NCBI GenBank assembly: GCA_030550615.1
Contig: JAUQPA010000007.1
Span: forward strand, 1-49,971
Origin: Thermoproteota archaeon
Lineage (GTDB): Archaea; Thermoproteota; Thermoprotei_A; Sulfolobales; Desulfurococcaceae
DNA: 49,971 nucleotides
Direction of reading: 5' to 3'
A model generated the notes under the pieces. It made no database searches. It was not told the origin of the DNA and saw only the letters and a program-made list of their open reading frames with translations. Both the position numbers and the translations under genes were made by a program. Below are positions 29,575 through 38,801 of this stretch, in pieces. The first letter of the stretch is position 1. The number at the start of each line of letters is the position of its first letter.

Positions 29575-29703
29575 AGCTTCCGAGGAAGTATAGGACGTAG
29601 TTTTCCACCCGGTTTTCTATCGTGATCTTCTACTAAGTCTCTTTTCAGTTCATAGATGTTTTCAAGGACACTTTGTGTTTATTTTCATAATTTCAGTGTA
29701 AAC

Positions 29704-30046
29704 CTAATTGATTTCACCAGCACGAAATTGAGGGTATCTCCAACTATGTGTGGCTTTTATTTTAACTTCATCATAGACCAAAGTAATCTTATTCAAGAAT
29801 TCATTATAATAAAGATAGTCCGTTAGGAGAATATCTTTGTTTAAAAAACTACTATTCGAATGTTCAAATTCACTTAAACCTGACTGGTTATCTTTTAAGT
29901 TTTCTAAAAAGCCTCTCGTGACAAATAATTTGAATATTTATACCCCCGCATGCAAAGTAGCCTACATTTCTAGTAATTTCTTCTATAGTTAAAAAGTGAT
30001 GAGAAACTACAATAAAAACAGCTATGGGATAGCCTGCCTCAATCAT
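29704..30046 (-). pseudogene. Possible frameshifted gene remnant
   Basis: Two overlapping minus-strand open segments in different frames: 29888-30046 (MIEAGYPIAVFIVVSHHFLTIEEITRNVGYFACGGINIQIICHERLFRKLKR*) and 29704-29937 (IFKLFVTRGFLENLKDNQSGLSEFEHSNSSFLNKDILLTDYLYYNEFLNKITLVYDEVKIKATHSWRYPQFRAGEIN*). Confidence 0.3.
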
Positions 30047-30226
30047 TTTAATTCTTCCCTTCTATTTTACCAAATTGTTGCTTATAGAATTAAGTTAATA
30101 AGTTACAACACATATTTCGACCTCCATGAGTAATGGATGGATCAAGAATGGAGCTATTTAAGGATAATAATTCTGTTTACTCACTAAGTGTTGAATTACT
30201 ACAAAATCGGAAGCCTATACAAAGCA

Positions 30227-31099
30227 CTAAATCGATACTATCTTCTTTAGGTAATATTCGAGTTGTTCGAAATCTTCTGTGAAAATGTAGGTATTTGGTT
30301 CTAGACCTAAGCCCCCTTGATCGCATATGAAGACGGGTTGTTCTTTAGCTGCTTCTTCTATTTTTTCCCAGAATTCCTCTTCGCTTAAATGGGGTCCGGT
30401 GGTAACTACTCTTGGATCTATTTTCACTACGGTAGCTTTAATTTGTCTATTGCATATGATATTGAAACAGAATCTAATTCTAGGATTGTACTTGGAGACA
30501 AGCATCAGAACTCTGGCTACGTGTCTACTTCCTCCATATACTGGTTCACCATAGTATGTTACTCCTCCCTGTACTTTTACTATTCTGCCCGTTAAACCAA
30601 TAACGTCTCCTAGATGAACCGGTTGCTTTGGTGCATATACCAGGTTTGATCCAACCTCGGGTATTACCCTATCCAATCCACGTATACCTAGTAGTCTTGA
30701 AAGAACGCTTTTATAGTACTCTATCTCGGGGTCTCTTAGTTCACCTGATGCACAGATGTTTATTAAATAGTTTCTCGTATAGCAGAGAGCTCTCAAAGCC
30801 ATTTGATTTAACGCGGTAAAAGAAGTCAGGATGAATCTATCGTAGTTATTGGAGATACATGTTTCAAGCAGAATATTAATGTAATGATCCACTAGATCCC
30901 TCGGTAAACCTATTTTCTCGAGTTCATCGTAGTACTCGTTCAAGGGTTTTTTCAAGATCTTACTTATCATCGGCTGTGTTACTCCTAGATACAACGAAAC
31001 TTTTCTTTGACTAACACCTTTTTCACTTAGTTTATGAGCTAAGATCCCTCTCACGGACGGAAGTATTCTTGTAGAAATTATTTCGTGTATTAACATCAA
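30227..31099 (-). CDS. thiR: ThiR-type regulator: N-terminal HTH plus C-terminal ThiN (thiamine phosphate-binding) domain
   Basis: KGVSQRKVSLYLGVTQPMISKIL HTH; ThiN-like VIPEVGSNLVYAPKQPVHLGDVIGLTGRIV...GEPVYGGSRHVARVLMLVSKYNPRIRFCFNIICNRQI. Confidence 0.85.
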   Translation of the reverse strand: MMLIHEIISTRILPSVRGILAHKLSEKGVSQRKVSLYLGVTQPMISKILKKPLNEYYDELEKIGLPRDLVDHYINILLETCISNNYDRFILTSFTALNQMALRALCYTRNYLINICASGELRDPEIEYYKSVLSRLLGIRGLDRVIPEVGSNLVYAPKQPVHLGDVIGLTGRIVKVQGGVTYYGEPVYGGSRHVARVLMLVSKYNPRIRFCFNIICNRQIKATVVKIDPRVVTTGPHLSEEEFWEKIEEAAKEQPVFICDQGGLGLEPNTYIFTEDFEQLEYYLKKIVSI

Positions 31100-31730
31100 C
31101 TAAAGCACCAATATTATAGCTACTAATTCTACTTCTGGGTTTTTCAATTTTACTAGATACTAAATCAGCCAAATTAAGTATTTCTCTTAGGACATTTATT
31201 TCCCCTGCGAATACTTCCTCGTATTTCTCCATGTTATTTAAGAGCTCAACTATTTTATCAAGATTGTTAAACACGAAGTTTTTAAAGTTCTCCTTATCAC
31301 TGTTAGTTAGGTTCTCTTTGAACGCCAGACGTCTAAGCATTTCCAACGTAGACCATGGTTCTATGCTTTTATACTTGATTAGGAGGAGTCTTACGCGTGG
31401 ATCCTCTATCGAGGCACCATAATACTCGCCGAGCGCGCTTCTCACTGCTTCGATATCTATAAACCTCCACCATGATTGGTTCGAGGAAGAATACGATTTC
31501 TCAATTATGCCGTAATCTTTCTCTAGTATTCGTAGCATGTTTATTGGATTATAGCTAAAACCTAATGAAGCTAATTTTAGCGCAAGGTGCTTGTAGCTAA
31601 AATCTCCCAAGCGATGATCTATATTTGGATCCTGCGATATATCATAAGCTGCTTTTAGAATAATTAATCCTTTTTCACCATACCTCTCCAGGAACAGCTT
31701 TATTTTCTCTCTGATGTTGAACTCTATCAA
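31032..31730 (-). CDS. Hypothetical protein, HTH-like N-terminus
   Basis: Good coding-like 232-aa ORF, same strand as and overlapping thiR; no family recognised. Confidence 0.6.
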   Translation of the reverse strand: MIEFNIREKIKLFLERYGEKGLIILKAAYDISQDPNIDHRLGDFSYKHLALKLASLGFSYNPINMLRILEKDYGIIEKSYSSSNQSWWRFIDIEAVRSALGEYYGASIEDPRVRLLLIKYKSIEPWSTLEMLRRLAFKENLTNSDKENFKNFVFNNLDKIVELLNNMEKYEEVFAGEINVLREILNLADLVSSKIEKPRSRISSYNIGALVDVNTRNNFYKNTSVRERDLSS

Positions 31731-31816
31731 TAAAACACCCTGACCTAGTTTATTATTATAGTGGTGTTACCGAATATAACCTTAAATCTCTACCTTATTT
31801 AACTGGGTATTACCAG

Positions 31817-32539
31817 ATGAAAACGATAATTGAATTGAGAAACGTGCATAAGAACTATGGTAAAATCGAGGCTTTGAAAGGAATATCGCTTAGTATAAAT
31901 GAAGGTGAGATTTACGGTATTGTTGGACCCAACGGGTCTGGCAAAACAACGCTTTTGCGGATAATATGTGGACTTATTAAACCTACACGGGGTGAAGTCA
32001 GAGTTCTGGGTTTGAATCCATATGTTTATTTTGATGAAACAAGGAGATATATTGGGTATCTACCAGAAGAAGCGGACACCTACGACTTGCTCTCCGGTTT
32101 CGAACACTTGCACCTCTACGCTAAATTATACAACTTGAATACCGAGGATATTAAATATGGAGTTGAGCTAGCCGCTCTTGACAACAGAATATATGATTTA
32201 ACCAGGGGATATAGCAAAGGAATGAAGAGAAGGTTACTGCTAGCACTAGTCCTCATGAGGAAACCCAAGGTAGCTTTGCTCGACGAACCCACAGCGGGAT
32301 TAGATGTACATACAAGCTTGAAGATCAGAAGAGCAATTAAGAAATACGTTAAGGAAACAGGCGCATCAGTTATCATTAGTAGCCATAATATGCTTGAAAT
32401 AGAAGAAGTATGCGACAGAGTCGGACTTATATTCAAGGGAAAAATAGTTGCCGAGGGCACGGTTGAAGAACTCCTGAGAAAATACTCGGCGAGAAACCTG
32501 GAAGAAGTATTTGAAACAGTTACAGGTGAAGTATCATGA
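31817..32539 (+). CDS. ABC transporter ATP-binding protein (ABC-2 exporter class)
   Basis: GPNGSGKTTLLR, YSKGMKRRLLLAL, ALLDEPTAGLDV, SSHNMLEIEEVCDRVG. Confidence 0.92.
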   Translation: MKTIIELRNVHKNYGKIEALKGISLSINEGEIYGIVGPNGSGKTTLLRIICGLIKPTRGEVRVLGLNPYVYFDETRRYIGYLPEEADTYDLLSGFEHLHLYAKLYNLNTEDIKYGVELAALDNRIYDLTRGYSKGMKRRLLLALVLMRKPKVALLDEPTAGLDVHTSLKIRRAIKKYVKETGASVIISSHNMLEIEEVCDRVGLIFKGKIVAEGTVEELLRKYSARNLEEVFETVTGEVS

Positions 32540-33783
32540 AATCCGCAAGTATACTGAAAGCCTTGCTATGGAAGGAAATTAAAGAAATTAAAAGAGATAA
32601 GAAACTCCTGCTTTCAACAATACTATTACCGTTAATATCGTTGCCTGCGATTGGGGTACTAACAGCAGTCCTATTATATTACCAGCCAATTAACATCGCC
32701 CTAGTAAACCAAGATACTGAAAGCGAACTAAACAAGTGGTTTATAGATAATCTATATAGTAATCTCGTATCGAAAGGATATAGTGTTGAAATTACAAGTG
32801 ATTTAAATAACGTCTTAAGGAATTTAACGTTTGATTTGATTATTCGAATTCCCATGGATTTTACATCGAATTTAACGAGTTTAGATAAAGTAGCCTACGT
32901 TGATATCATAAAGCGCACTGGAGTTTCCGAGGATAGAGTTAATCGAGCTGAGCAAGATGCAAGAGCCATTATATCATCTATTTCACAAGTGATCTCAGAG
33001 CTTAAAATCAAGGATTTAGCAAGCAGAGCTGGATTAGTTAACATAAACGTAGAATCCGTTAGAAACCCTATTCAAGTAAGAGTACCAATATATATTGCTC
33101 CATCCGGCGAACCCGCTAAACCTGAAGACATCGTAAAACCATTTATTGCTCGATTACTTATCCTGAGTTTTTCTTTCATAGTAACACCTGCATCAACTTT
33201 CATTGTAGACGGCATAGTGGGGGAAAGAGAGAGAAAAACCATCGAAATGCTGTTGGCCTCCCCAGCTGGTTTATGGGACCTCCTAGTCGCTAAATTAATA
33301 TCATCCTCCCTCATCGGCCTGATAGCATCTCTCGCCGACATCATTGGGTTACTGTTCTATTATGGAATATTAGTAACAGCACTTGGAGGATTGTTTGCAA
33401 CCGTCCTAGATGCTGGTTTAATATTAGTTCACGCGTTCACAGCATTTCTCACGATATTGGTTACGGTGTCTATTTCACTACCATTTATAACTCGAACAAA
33501 GGGCATTAAAGCAGCAAGTAATATTGCAAGTTTATTTTCTATTATTGGCTTAGCATTCTTCGTCTCAGGATGGGTAATTGATTTCTATAAACTACCAATT
33601 ACCGTTCTTAGGCCGCTTCTACTAGTTCCATATACACATAGCATACTGGTTATTCAGAGCTATGTCTACGGGGATTTCATGACACTACTAATAAGTGTGC
33701 TTGTATTAATTTCACTATCTGTCTCCATAATGTTTATTTCACTAAAAACCTTGGATAGAGAGAAGGTATTGTTAGCAGGTTGA
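32536..33783 (+). CDS. ABC-2 type transporter permease (NatB-like)
   Basis: IVGERERKTIEMLLASPAGLWDLLVAKLISSSLIG; six-TM C-terminal half; overlaps the ATPase stop by 4 nt. Confidence 0.87.
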   Translation: MKSASILKALLWKEIKEIKRDKKLLLSTILLPLISLPAIGVLTAVLLYYQPINIALVNQDTESELNKWFIDNLYSNLVSKGYSVEITSDLNNVLRNLTFDLIIRIPMDFTSNLTSLDKVAYVDIIKRTGVSEDRVNRAEQDARAIISSISQVISELKIKDLASRAGLVNINVESVRNPIQVRVPIYIAPSGEPAKPEDIVKPFIARLLILSFSFIVTPASTFIVDGIVGERERKTIEMLLASPAGLWDLLVAKLISSSLIGLIASLADIIGLLFYYGILVTALGGLFATVLDAGLILVHAFTAFLTILVTVSISLPFITRTKGIKAASNIASLFSIIGLAFFVSGWVIDFYKLPITVLRPLLLVPYTHSILVIQSYVYGDFMTLLISVLVLISLSVSIMFISLKTLDREKVLLAG

Positions 33784-33813
33784 GATCCGTTTCGAATTTA
33801 AAGTGGTGATATT

Positions 33814-35250
33814 ATGGTTCACGAACAAACCTTTACTGAAGCACTCAAAGACTATCTCGCTAAAGCTAGATGGTGGCCTTGGAAAGGTTCCCCGGTTGAG
33901 GTAGAAATAGCGTCGGTGGAAGAAACAAAGAAACTCGTTTTTCTATTGATCAAAGCTGGCGAACTACTGTTCCAGCTCCCATTAATGAGAGTCAATAGTA
34001 TTCCAGGTGAGTTAGCAAATAGAGGTTTCTGTTTAAAATCCGAGTGTTATATTGAAGCAGAGTACACTACCGATTACCTCTTAGAATTCGTTAAACTTAG
34101 GAACTCGAAGTATGTGAATTTACAGACCTCGATAGACGACATCAAAGTACTGAAATCGCAACCTTTAACATTAGAGTCCACGAACACTATAGCAAGCTAT
34201 GAATCCACCGTAGGAGCCCTGGTTTTAAAGAGTTACCGTCTACTACCGGACATAAACATCGAGGCAAAAATGCTTGAAAGGTTGACGAAAAGGAAATATA
34301 AATACATTCCGCAAGTTCACGGGTTACTGTATTACGACAAATACGTATCAGGTATACTAATGAATTATATTAAGGGAATTGGAGATGGAGGAGCTCCATT
34401 CTTCACTTCTCTGCAGGAGCATTTAGAGGGGAGAAAAGAATCACATGAAATTGGTTTAGCTTCAAAAATAGGCGTGATTATAGGAGAGATGCATATAGCA
34501 TTAAACACCGGTTCCGTTGATGACTTCTTCGGCGTAGAGACCGTATCTGATAAAGACGTGTCAATGTGGATTACCCGCATGGAGAGAATGTATAGTGAAG
34601 GTCTTGGAAGAATAGATAATTTGCTTACTTCATTTGAAAATGCGGAGAGAGAAGAGCTTGAATACTGGAGGAACATGGCTGAACAGGCGGAAACCACAGT
34701 TCACGATGCTATTGCTTACATGGAGAAATATGGATATAACTTATATAAAGCTAGGACGCACCAAGATCTTCACCTTGCCCAAATGATATACGTAGGCGAT
34801 GGAAAAATAGATTTTGTAATCACGGATTTCGAAGGCGAGCCGGGAAGAAACCGCGAGGAGAGACTTGCAAAAGAACCTTTACTCAGAGATATAGCATCCA
34901 TGATAAGAAGCTACCATTACTTGTCACATGCATCATTAATGAATAAATTTAATTTATCAAGACACCGGGCATCTATTCTGATGATGAAGAATGATCCTAC
35001 GTTTAATTGGAGAATTAGACACGTGATTGCAATGACATATAGCTACCTAGCCACCGTTCATAAATCAAGTATATTGGGGGTGGATGAGAATATGGTCATA
35101 CGTAGGTTGTGGTTACACTTATACCAATGGATCGTGGAGAGAGCATTATATGAATTTTTCTACGAATCTCTCTACAGACCTCTGTGGATCTCAATCCCTA
35201 TTACAGGGCTCTTGGAAGCTAGGAAATACCTTCTTTTCCCGGACCTATGA
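33814..35250 (+). CDS. Maltokinase-like / aminoglycoside phosphotransferase-fold sugar kinase
   Basis: N-terminal ALKDYLAKARWWPWKG (maltokinase-like ARWF-x-GK), catalytic ARTHQDLHLAQMIYVGDGKIDFVITDFEGEP (HxDLHLxQ ... DFEGEP). Confidence 0.85.
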   Translation: MVHEQTFTEALKDYLAKARWWPWKGSPVEVEIASVEETKKLVFLLIKAGELLFQLPLMRVNSIPGELANRGFCLKSECYIEAEYTTDYLLEFVKLRNSKYVNLQTSIDDIKVLKSQPLTLESTNTIASYESTVGALVLKSYRLLPDINIEAKMLERLTKRKYKYIPQVHGLLYYDKYVSGILMNYIKGIGDGGAPFFTSLQEHLEGRKESHEIGLASKIGVIIGEMHIALNTGSVDDFFGVETVSDKDVSMWITRMERMYSEGLGRIDNLLTSFENAEREELEYWRNMAEQAETTVHDAIAYMEKYGYNLYKARTHQDLHLAQMIYVGDGKIDFVITDFEGEPGRNREERLAKEPLLRDIASMIRSYHYLSHASLMNKFNLSRHRASILMMKNDPTFNWRIRHVIAMTYSYLATVHKSSILGVDENMVIRRLWLHLYQWIVERALYEFFYESLYRPLWISIPITGLLEARKYLLFPDL

Positions 35251-36842
35251 ATATTTATTTGAAAACTAGATATTATCATGAACAGGGTGTGCGTTTGCCA
35301 AGCATAATTTTCTTTTTCGAAGTTCACCAACCATATAGATTAAATAAAGCATTACACAGCAAACTACTGGAAAAAGCTTTCAGAGGTAGAATCGACATAA
35401 ACGACGTTGAGGAAGCAATATTCGATAATGAATTAAACAAATACGTGCTTAATAGAGTAGCTGATAGATGCTATATACCTGCAACGAAAATCATTATTGA
35501 AAATATTGAAATGTTTAAAAACACTAGTAAACCATTCAAGGTTACATATAGTATTAGTGGAGTATTACTAGAGCAGGCTCTTAAATGGAGAAGAGATATT
35601 ATTGATGTATTTAGGAAAGCCGTTGATACAGGCATGGTTGAACTAGCGGAGCAAACATACTACCACAGCATTGTTGCATTTATGCCTAATTACGGATTTG
35701 ACGAGCTACGTGAACAAATCCTTGAACATAAGAAAATAGTGAAAGAATTATTCGATTACGAACCCGTCTCAATAGAGAATACTGAGTTTACATACAACAA
35801 TGATATTGCTTGCTTCCTCAACAGCCTAGGTTACAAAGCTATGTTAACGGAAGGCGTTGATTGGGTTCTCGGTTGGCGTAGTCCAAACTACGTATATAAG
35901 GCACGAGACTGTGATATCAGAGTATTAACAAGGAACTATAGGTTAAGTGACGATATTGGATTTAGATTCAGTGATAAGAGATGGGATCAATACCCATTAA
36001 CCGCAGATAAATACGCTTCGTGGTTAGCCTCTACTCCCGGCGACCTGGTGTTCATTGCAATCGATTATGAAACCTTCGGTGAACATCATTGGCCCGAAAC
36101 CGGTATCTACGAGTTCCTCAGATGGCTACCTAGGGAAATATCAAGACACGGTAATTTAGATTTCACAACTCCACGTGAAGCTATAAGCAGGTATCCTCCG
36201 CGGGATATTTATGATGTGCCATCATGGTCTACAATTAGCTGGGCTGATGAGAGAGATATATCTGCATGGCTAGGGAACGAGCTCCAATGGGAAGCGTTCA
36301 AAATAATTTCCGAGCTAAGACCCTATGTAAAAGCAGTTGATAACATAGATATAATTAAGCTTTGGAAAAAATTGACTATAAGTGATCATTACTATTACAT
36401 GGCCACGAAATTTGGTAGCATAGGTGAGGTTCATGCATATTTTTCACCATATAAAAACGCCGCGATCGCGCATGGGTTACTCATGGAGAGCTTGGGTTTG
36501 CTAATTTCGATTATTGCAGAGGAGATCAGGCGAAATCCAAATAAAATACTATCTAAACTAGAATTGCCGTGGAACAAAGCCTTCTATTTCTACTTGCCAA
36601 CGGGGGAATTTACTGGTATATCAGCGAGATCTATTCCGGAATTCCTATTATCGCTCGAGAAAGCACCTTTAGAATCCATATTATTTCATTTGAACAGAGG
36701 AGATTTCGAGAATTGGATTAGAAACGTTTTCTTCCTGGATCAAGTGGCAGATGAGATTATGAAGATAAGAACAGAGGCTGAAGCCATTGAAAGTAAGTTA
36801 GAGAAGCTGAAAAAAATTATTAGTATGCTCGTTACTTATTGA
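35247..36842 (+). CDS. GH57 alpha-amylase-type glycoside hydrolase
   Basis: IIFFFEVHQPYRL (GH57 region 1), SIENTEFTYNNDI (nucleophile region), FIAIDYETFGEHHWPETGIYEFLRWLP. True start may be downstream of 35247. Confidence 0.88.
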   Translation: MNIYLKTRYYHEQGVRLPSIIFFFEVHQPYRLNKALHSKLLEKAFRGRIDINDVEEAIFDNELNKYVLNRVADRCYIPATKIIIENIEMFKNTSKPFKVTYSISGVLLEQALKWRRDIIDVFRKAVDTGMVELAEQTYYHSIVAFMPNYGFDELREQILEHKKIVKELFDYEPVSIENTEFTYNNDIACFLNSLGYKAMLTEGVDWVLGWRSPNYVYKARDCDIRVLTRNYRLSDDIGFRFSDKRWDQYPLTADKYASWLASTPGDLVFIAIDYETFGEHHWPETGIYEFLRWLPREISRHGNLDFTTPREAISRYPPRDIYDVPSWSTISWADERDISAWLGNELQWEAFKIISELRPYVKAVDNIDIIKLWKKLTISDHYYYMATKFGSIGEVHAYFSPYKNAAIAHGLLMESLGLLISIIAEEIRRNPNKILSKLELPWNKAFYFYLPTGEFTGISARSIPEFLLSLEKAPLESILFHLNRGDFENWIRNVFFLDQVADEIMKIRTEAEAIESKLEKLKKIISMLVTY

Positions 36843-36852
36843 AAAACCCGAG

Positions 36853-38784
36853 TTGATTAATATGCCATCAAACTTCGTATTCATACTGCATTTCCATCAA
36901 CCGCATGGGCAATTAAAGTACATAAATGAAAGAATATTCGAAAACAGCTACAGAATGCTGCTCGAGGTTTTCAAGCAATTTAGCGACCTAAAGTTCACTG
37001 TGCACATCAGTGGGCCATTATTAATCTACCTCAAGAACACGCACTCCGATTGGCTCGAAGAAATGCTCAAGTTAGGGGATATAGGAACCATAGAATTCAT
37101 GGCTGGCACAATTAGCGAGGCTGTCTTACCCTTGGTTCCCAGCGACCTACGGTTATCACATATCACGCGTTATATTGAGTTATTTGAATCTCTAGCTGGC
37201 TTCAAACCAAAAGGATTCTGGTTACCTGAACGTGTCTGGGAACCTTGGTTGCCGGAGGTACTAGCCAAAGCTGGATTAGAATACGTGGTAATAGACGATT
37301 CAACTCTTAGGAAAACTGGTTTTTCACATGAAAAAACCAAGTATGCATGGATTACCGAGGAGAGCGGTTACTCAGTGAAGGTCCTATTTATAGATGAGAA
37401 ACTTCGTTATATACTTCCATGGGAACACCCGGATAAAGTAATAGATTACATGGCTCAGTATGCAAGCGACGCGGATGCACTACTACTATGGGGGAGTGAT
37501 GCTGAAAAATTCGGCGAATGGTGGGATAGAGACAGCAGTAGAAGGTGGCTCGTGGAATTCCTAAGTAAGCTGCGTTTTGAAAAACGCATTCTTATGGTTC
37601 ATCCTTCTGAGTACTTGAGAGAGCATGATGCGAAAGGATATATCTACTTAGATACTGGAAGCTATGATAAAATGCTTGAATGGAGCGGTGGATTCTTTAG
37701 GAATTTCCTTGTCAAATACGTTGAAAGCAATAATATGCATAAAAAAGCACTATGGGTCAAAAGTAAGCTTGTGAAAGCCCAGGGAAAACTAAAGGAAATA
37801 CCACTTGATTACTACATGGCGTATTGCAACGATGCGTACTGGCATGGCTTATTCGGTGGAATATATCTCGCTCACCTACGTCAAGCCATTTATGAAAGCT
37901 TGATTAGATCCGAAAAAATAGCAGAAGATGCAATAAATTATTTCGAATCAAATAGCATAAAGAGAATACTAGCCGATTTCGATTATAATGGCAGAGAAGA
38001 GCTAATCATTGAAACACCGGAGTTAAACTTATATGTGAGTCCATGGGATGGAGGAACCCTCTTCGAATATGATATCAAGAAACCGGGGTTGGAGCACAAT
38101 ATTCAAGATACCATGACGAGATATAGAGAACCCTACCTAGAAGGCACAAGCTTCAACCCGGATTGGTATAGGAGGACAAGCTGGCGAGTTCACATATGGG
38201 GTATCGAAACATCTATTCATGACTGGATCAACAATACTCCTTTCAAGGACATGAGTGATCTTGCCTTACATAAGTACAACACCGTTCTAACCGAAGATCC
38301 ACGTGTTTTCTACCTAAGAACAATAGGTAATGTTTACTACCATGGTTCTAAATCAGCATCAGTTTTCGTTGAAAAAAGAGTAGAACTTAAGAACAAGGGG
38401 TATTCTATTCACTATGTTGTAAGAAACCTGGATGATTCTATTGTTAAAGGAAAAATTGGCTTCGAATACCACTTAGCTTGGAAAGTAGACAGAGATCAAG
38501 AGCGGAAACCATATTACTTGGTAAACGGAAAAACCTACTCAATAGACCAATGGTTCTCGGGAGAAGCCAATACGATAATTCTACGTTCGGAAGTATATCC
38601 AGACATAATTTTGAGGACAGATCAAAGTATTGGAGTATGGATTGCTACTTTATCTAGTTACGCGCGGACAGAGAAAGGATTAAAAACTATTCCCCAAGGC
38701 TTAGCTGTGATGTTCGTGAGAGACGTAGAACTCAAACGTGGAGAGGATTTTGAACTGGAAGTAGAACACACCATTGATGTTTAG
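36853..38784 (+). CDS. GH57 4-alpha-glucanotransferase / alpha-amylase with C-terminal beta-rich domain
   Basis: FILHFHQPHGQL, GFWLPERVWEPWLPEVLAKAGLEYVVIDD, LLLWGSDAEKFGEWW; DAYWHGLFGGIYLAHLRQAIYESL typical of the glucanotransferase subfamily. Confidence 0.9.
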   Translation: MINMPSNFVFILHFHQPHGQLKYINERIFENSYRMLLEVFKQFSDLKFTVHISGPLLIYLKNTHSDWLEEMLKLGDIGTIEFMAGTISEAVLPLVPSDLRLSHITRYIELFESLAGFKPKGFWLPERVWEPWLPEVLAKAGLEYVVIDDSTLRKTGFSHEKTKYAWITEESGYSVKVLFIDEKLRYILPWEHPDKVIDYMAQYASDADALLLWGSDAEKFGEWWDRDSSRRWLVEFLSKLRFEKRILMVHPSEYLREHDAKGYIYLDTGSYDKMLEWSGGFFRNFLVKYVESNNMHKKALWVKSKLVKAQGKLKEIPLDYYMAYCNDAYWHGLFGGIYLAHLRQAIYESLIRSEKIAEDAINYFESNSIKRILADFDYNGREELIIETPELNLYVSPWDGGTLFEYDIKKPGLEHNIQDTMTRYREPYLEGTSFNPDWYRRTSWRVHIWGIETSIHDWINNTPFKDMSDLALHKYNTVLTEDPRVFYLRTIGNVYYHGSKSASVFVEKRVELKNKGYSIHYVVRNLDDSIVKGKIGFEYHLAWKVDRDQERKPYYLVNGKTYSIDQWFSGEANTIILRSEVYPDIILRTDQSIGVWIATLSSYARTEKGLKTIPQGLAVMFVRDVELKRGEDFELEVEHTIDV

Positions 38785-38801
38785 CGAAATGGCGGAGCTC
38801 G

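Noticed and set aside
29876-29890. AAACCTGACTGGTTA resembles the candidate operator TAACCTGACCAGGTTA at 18617
   Set aside because: Different spacing, weak dyad, and it lies inside the putative gene remnant rather than by a TATA box; likely chance similarity.
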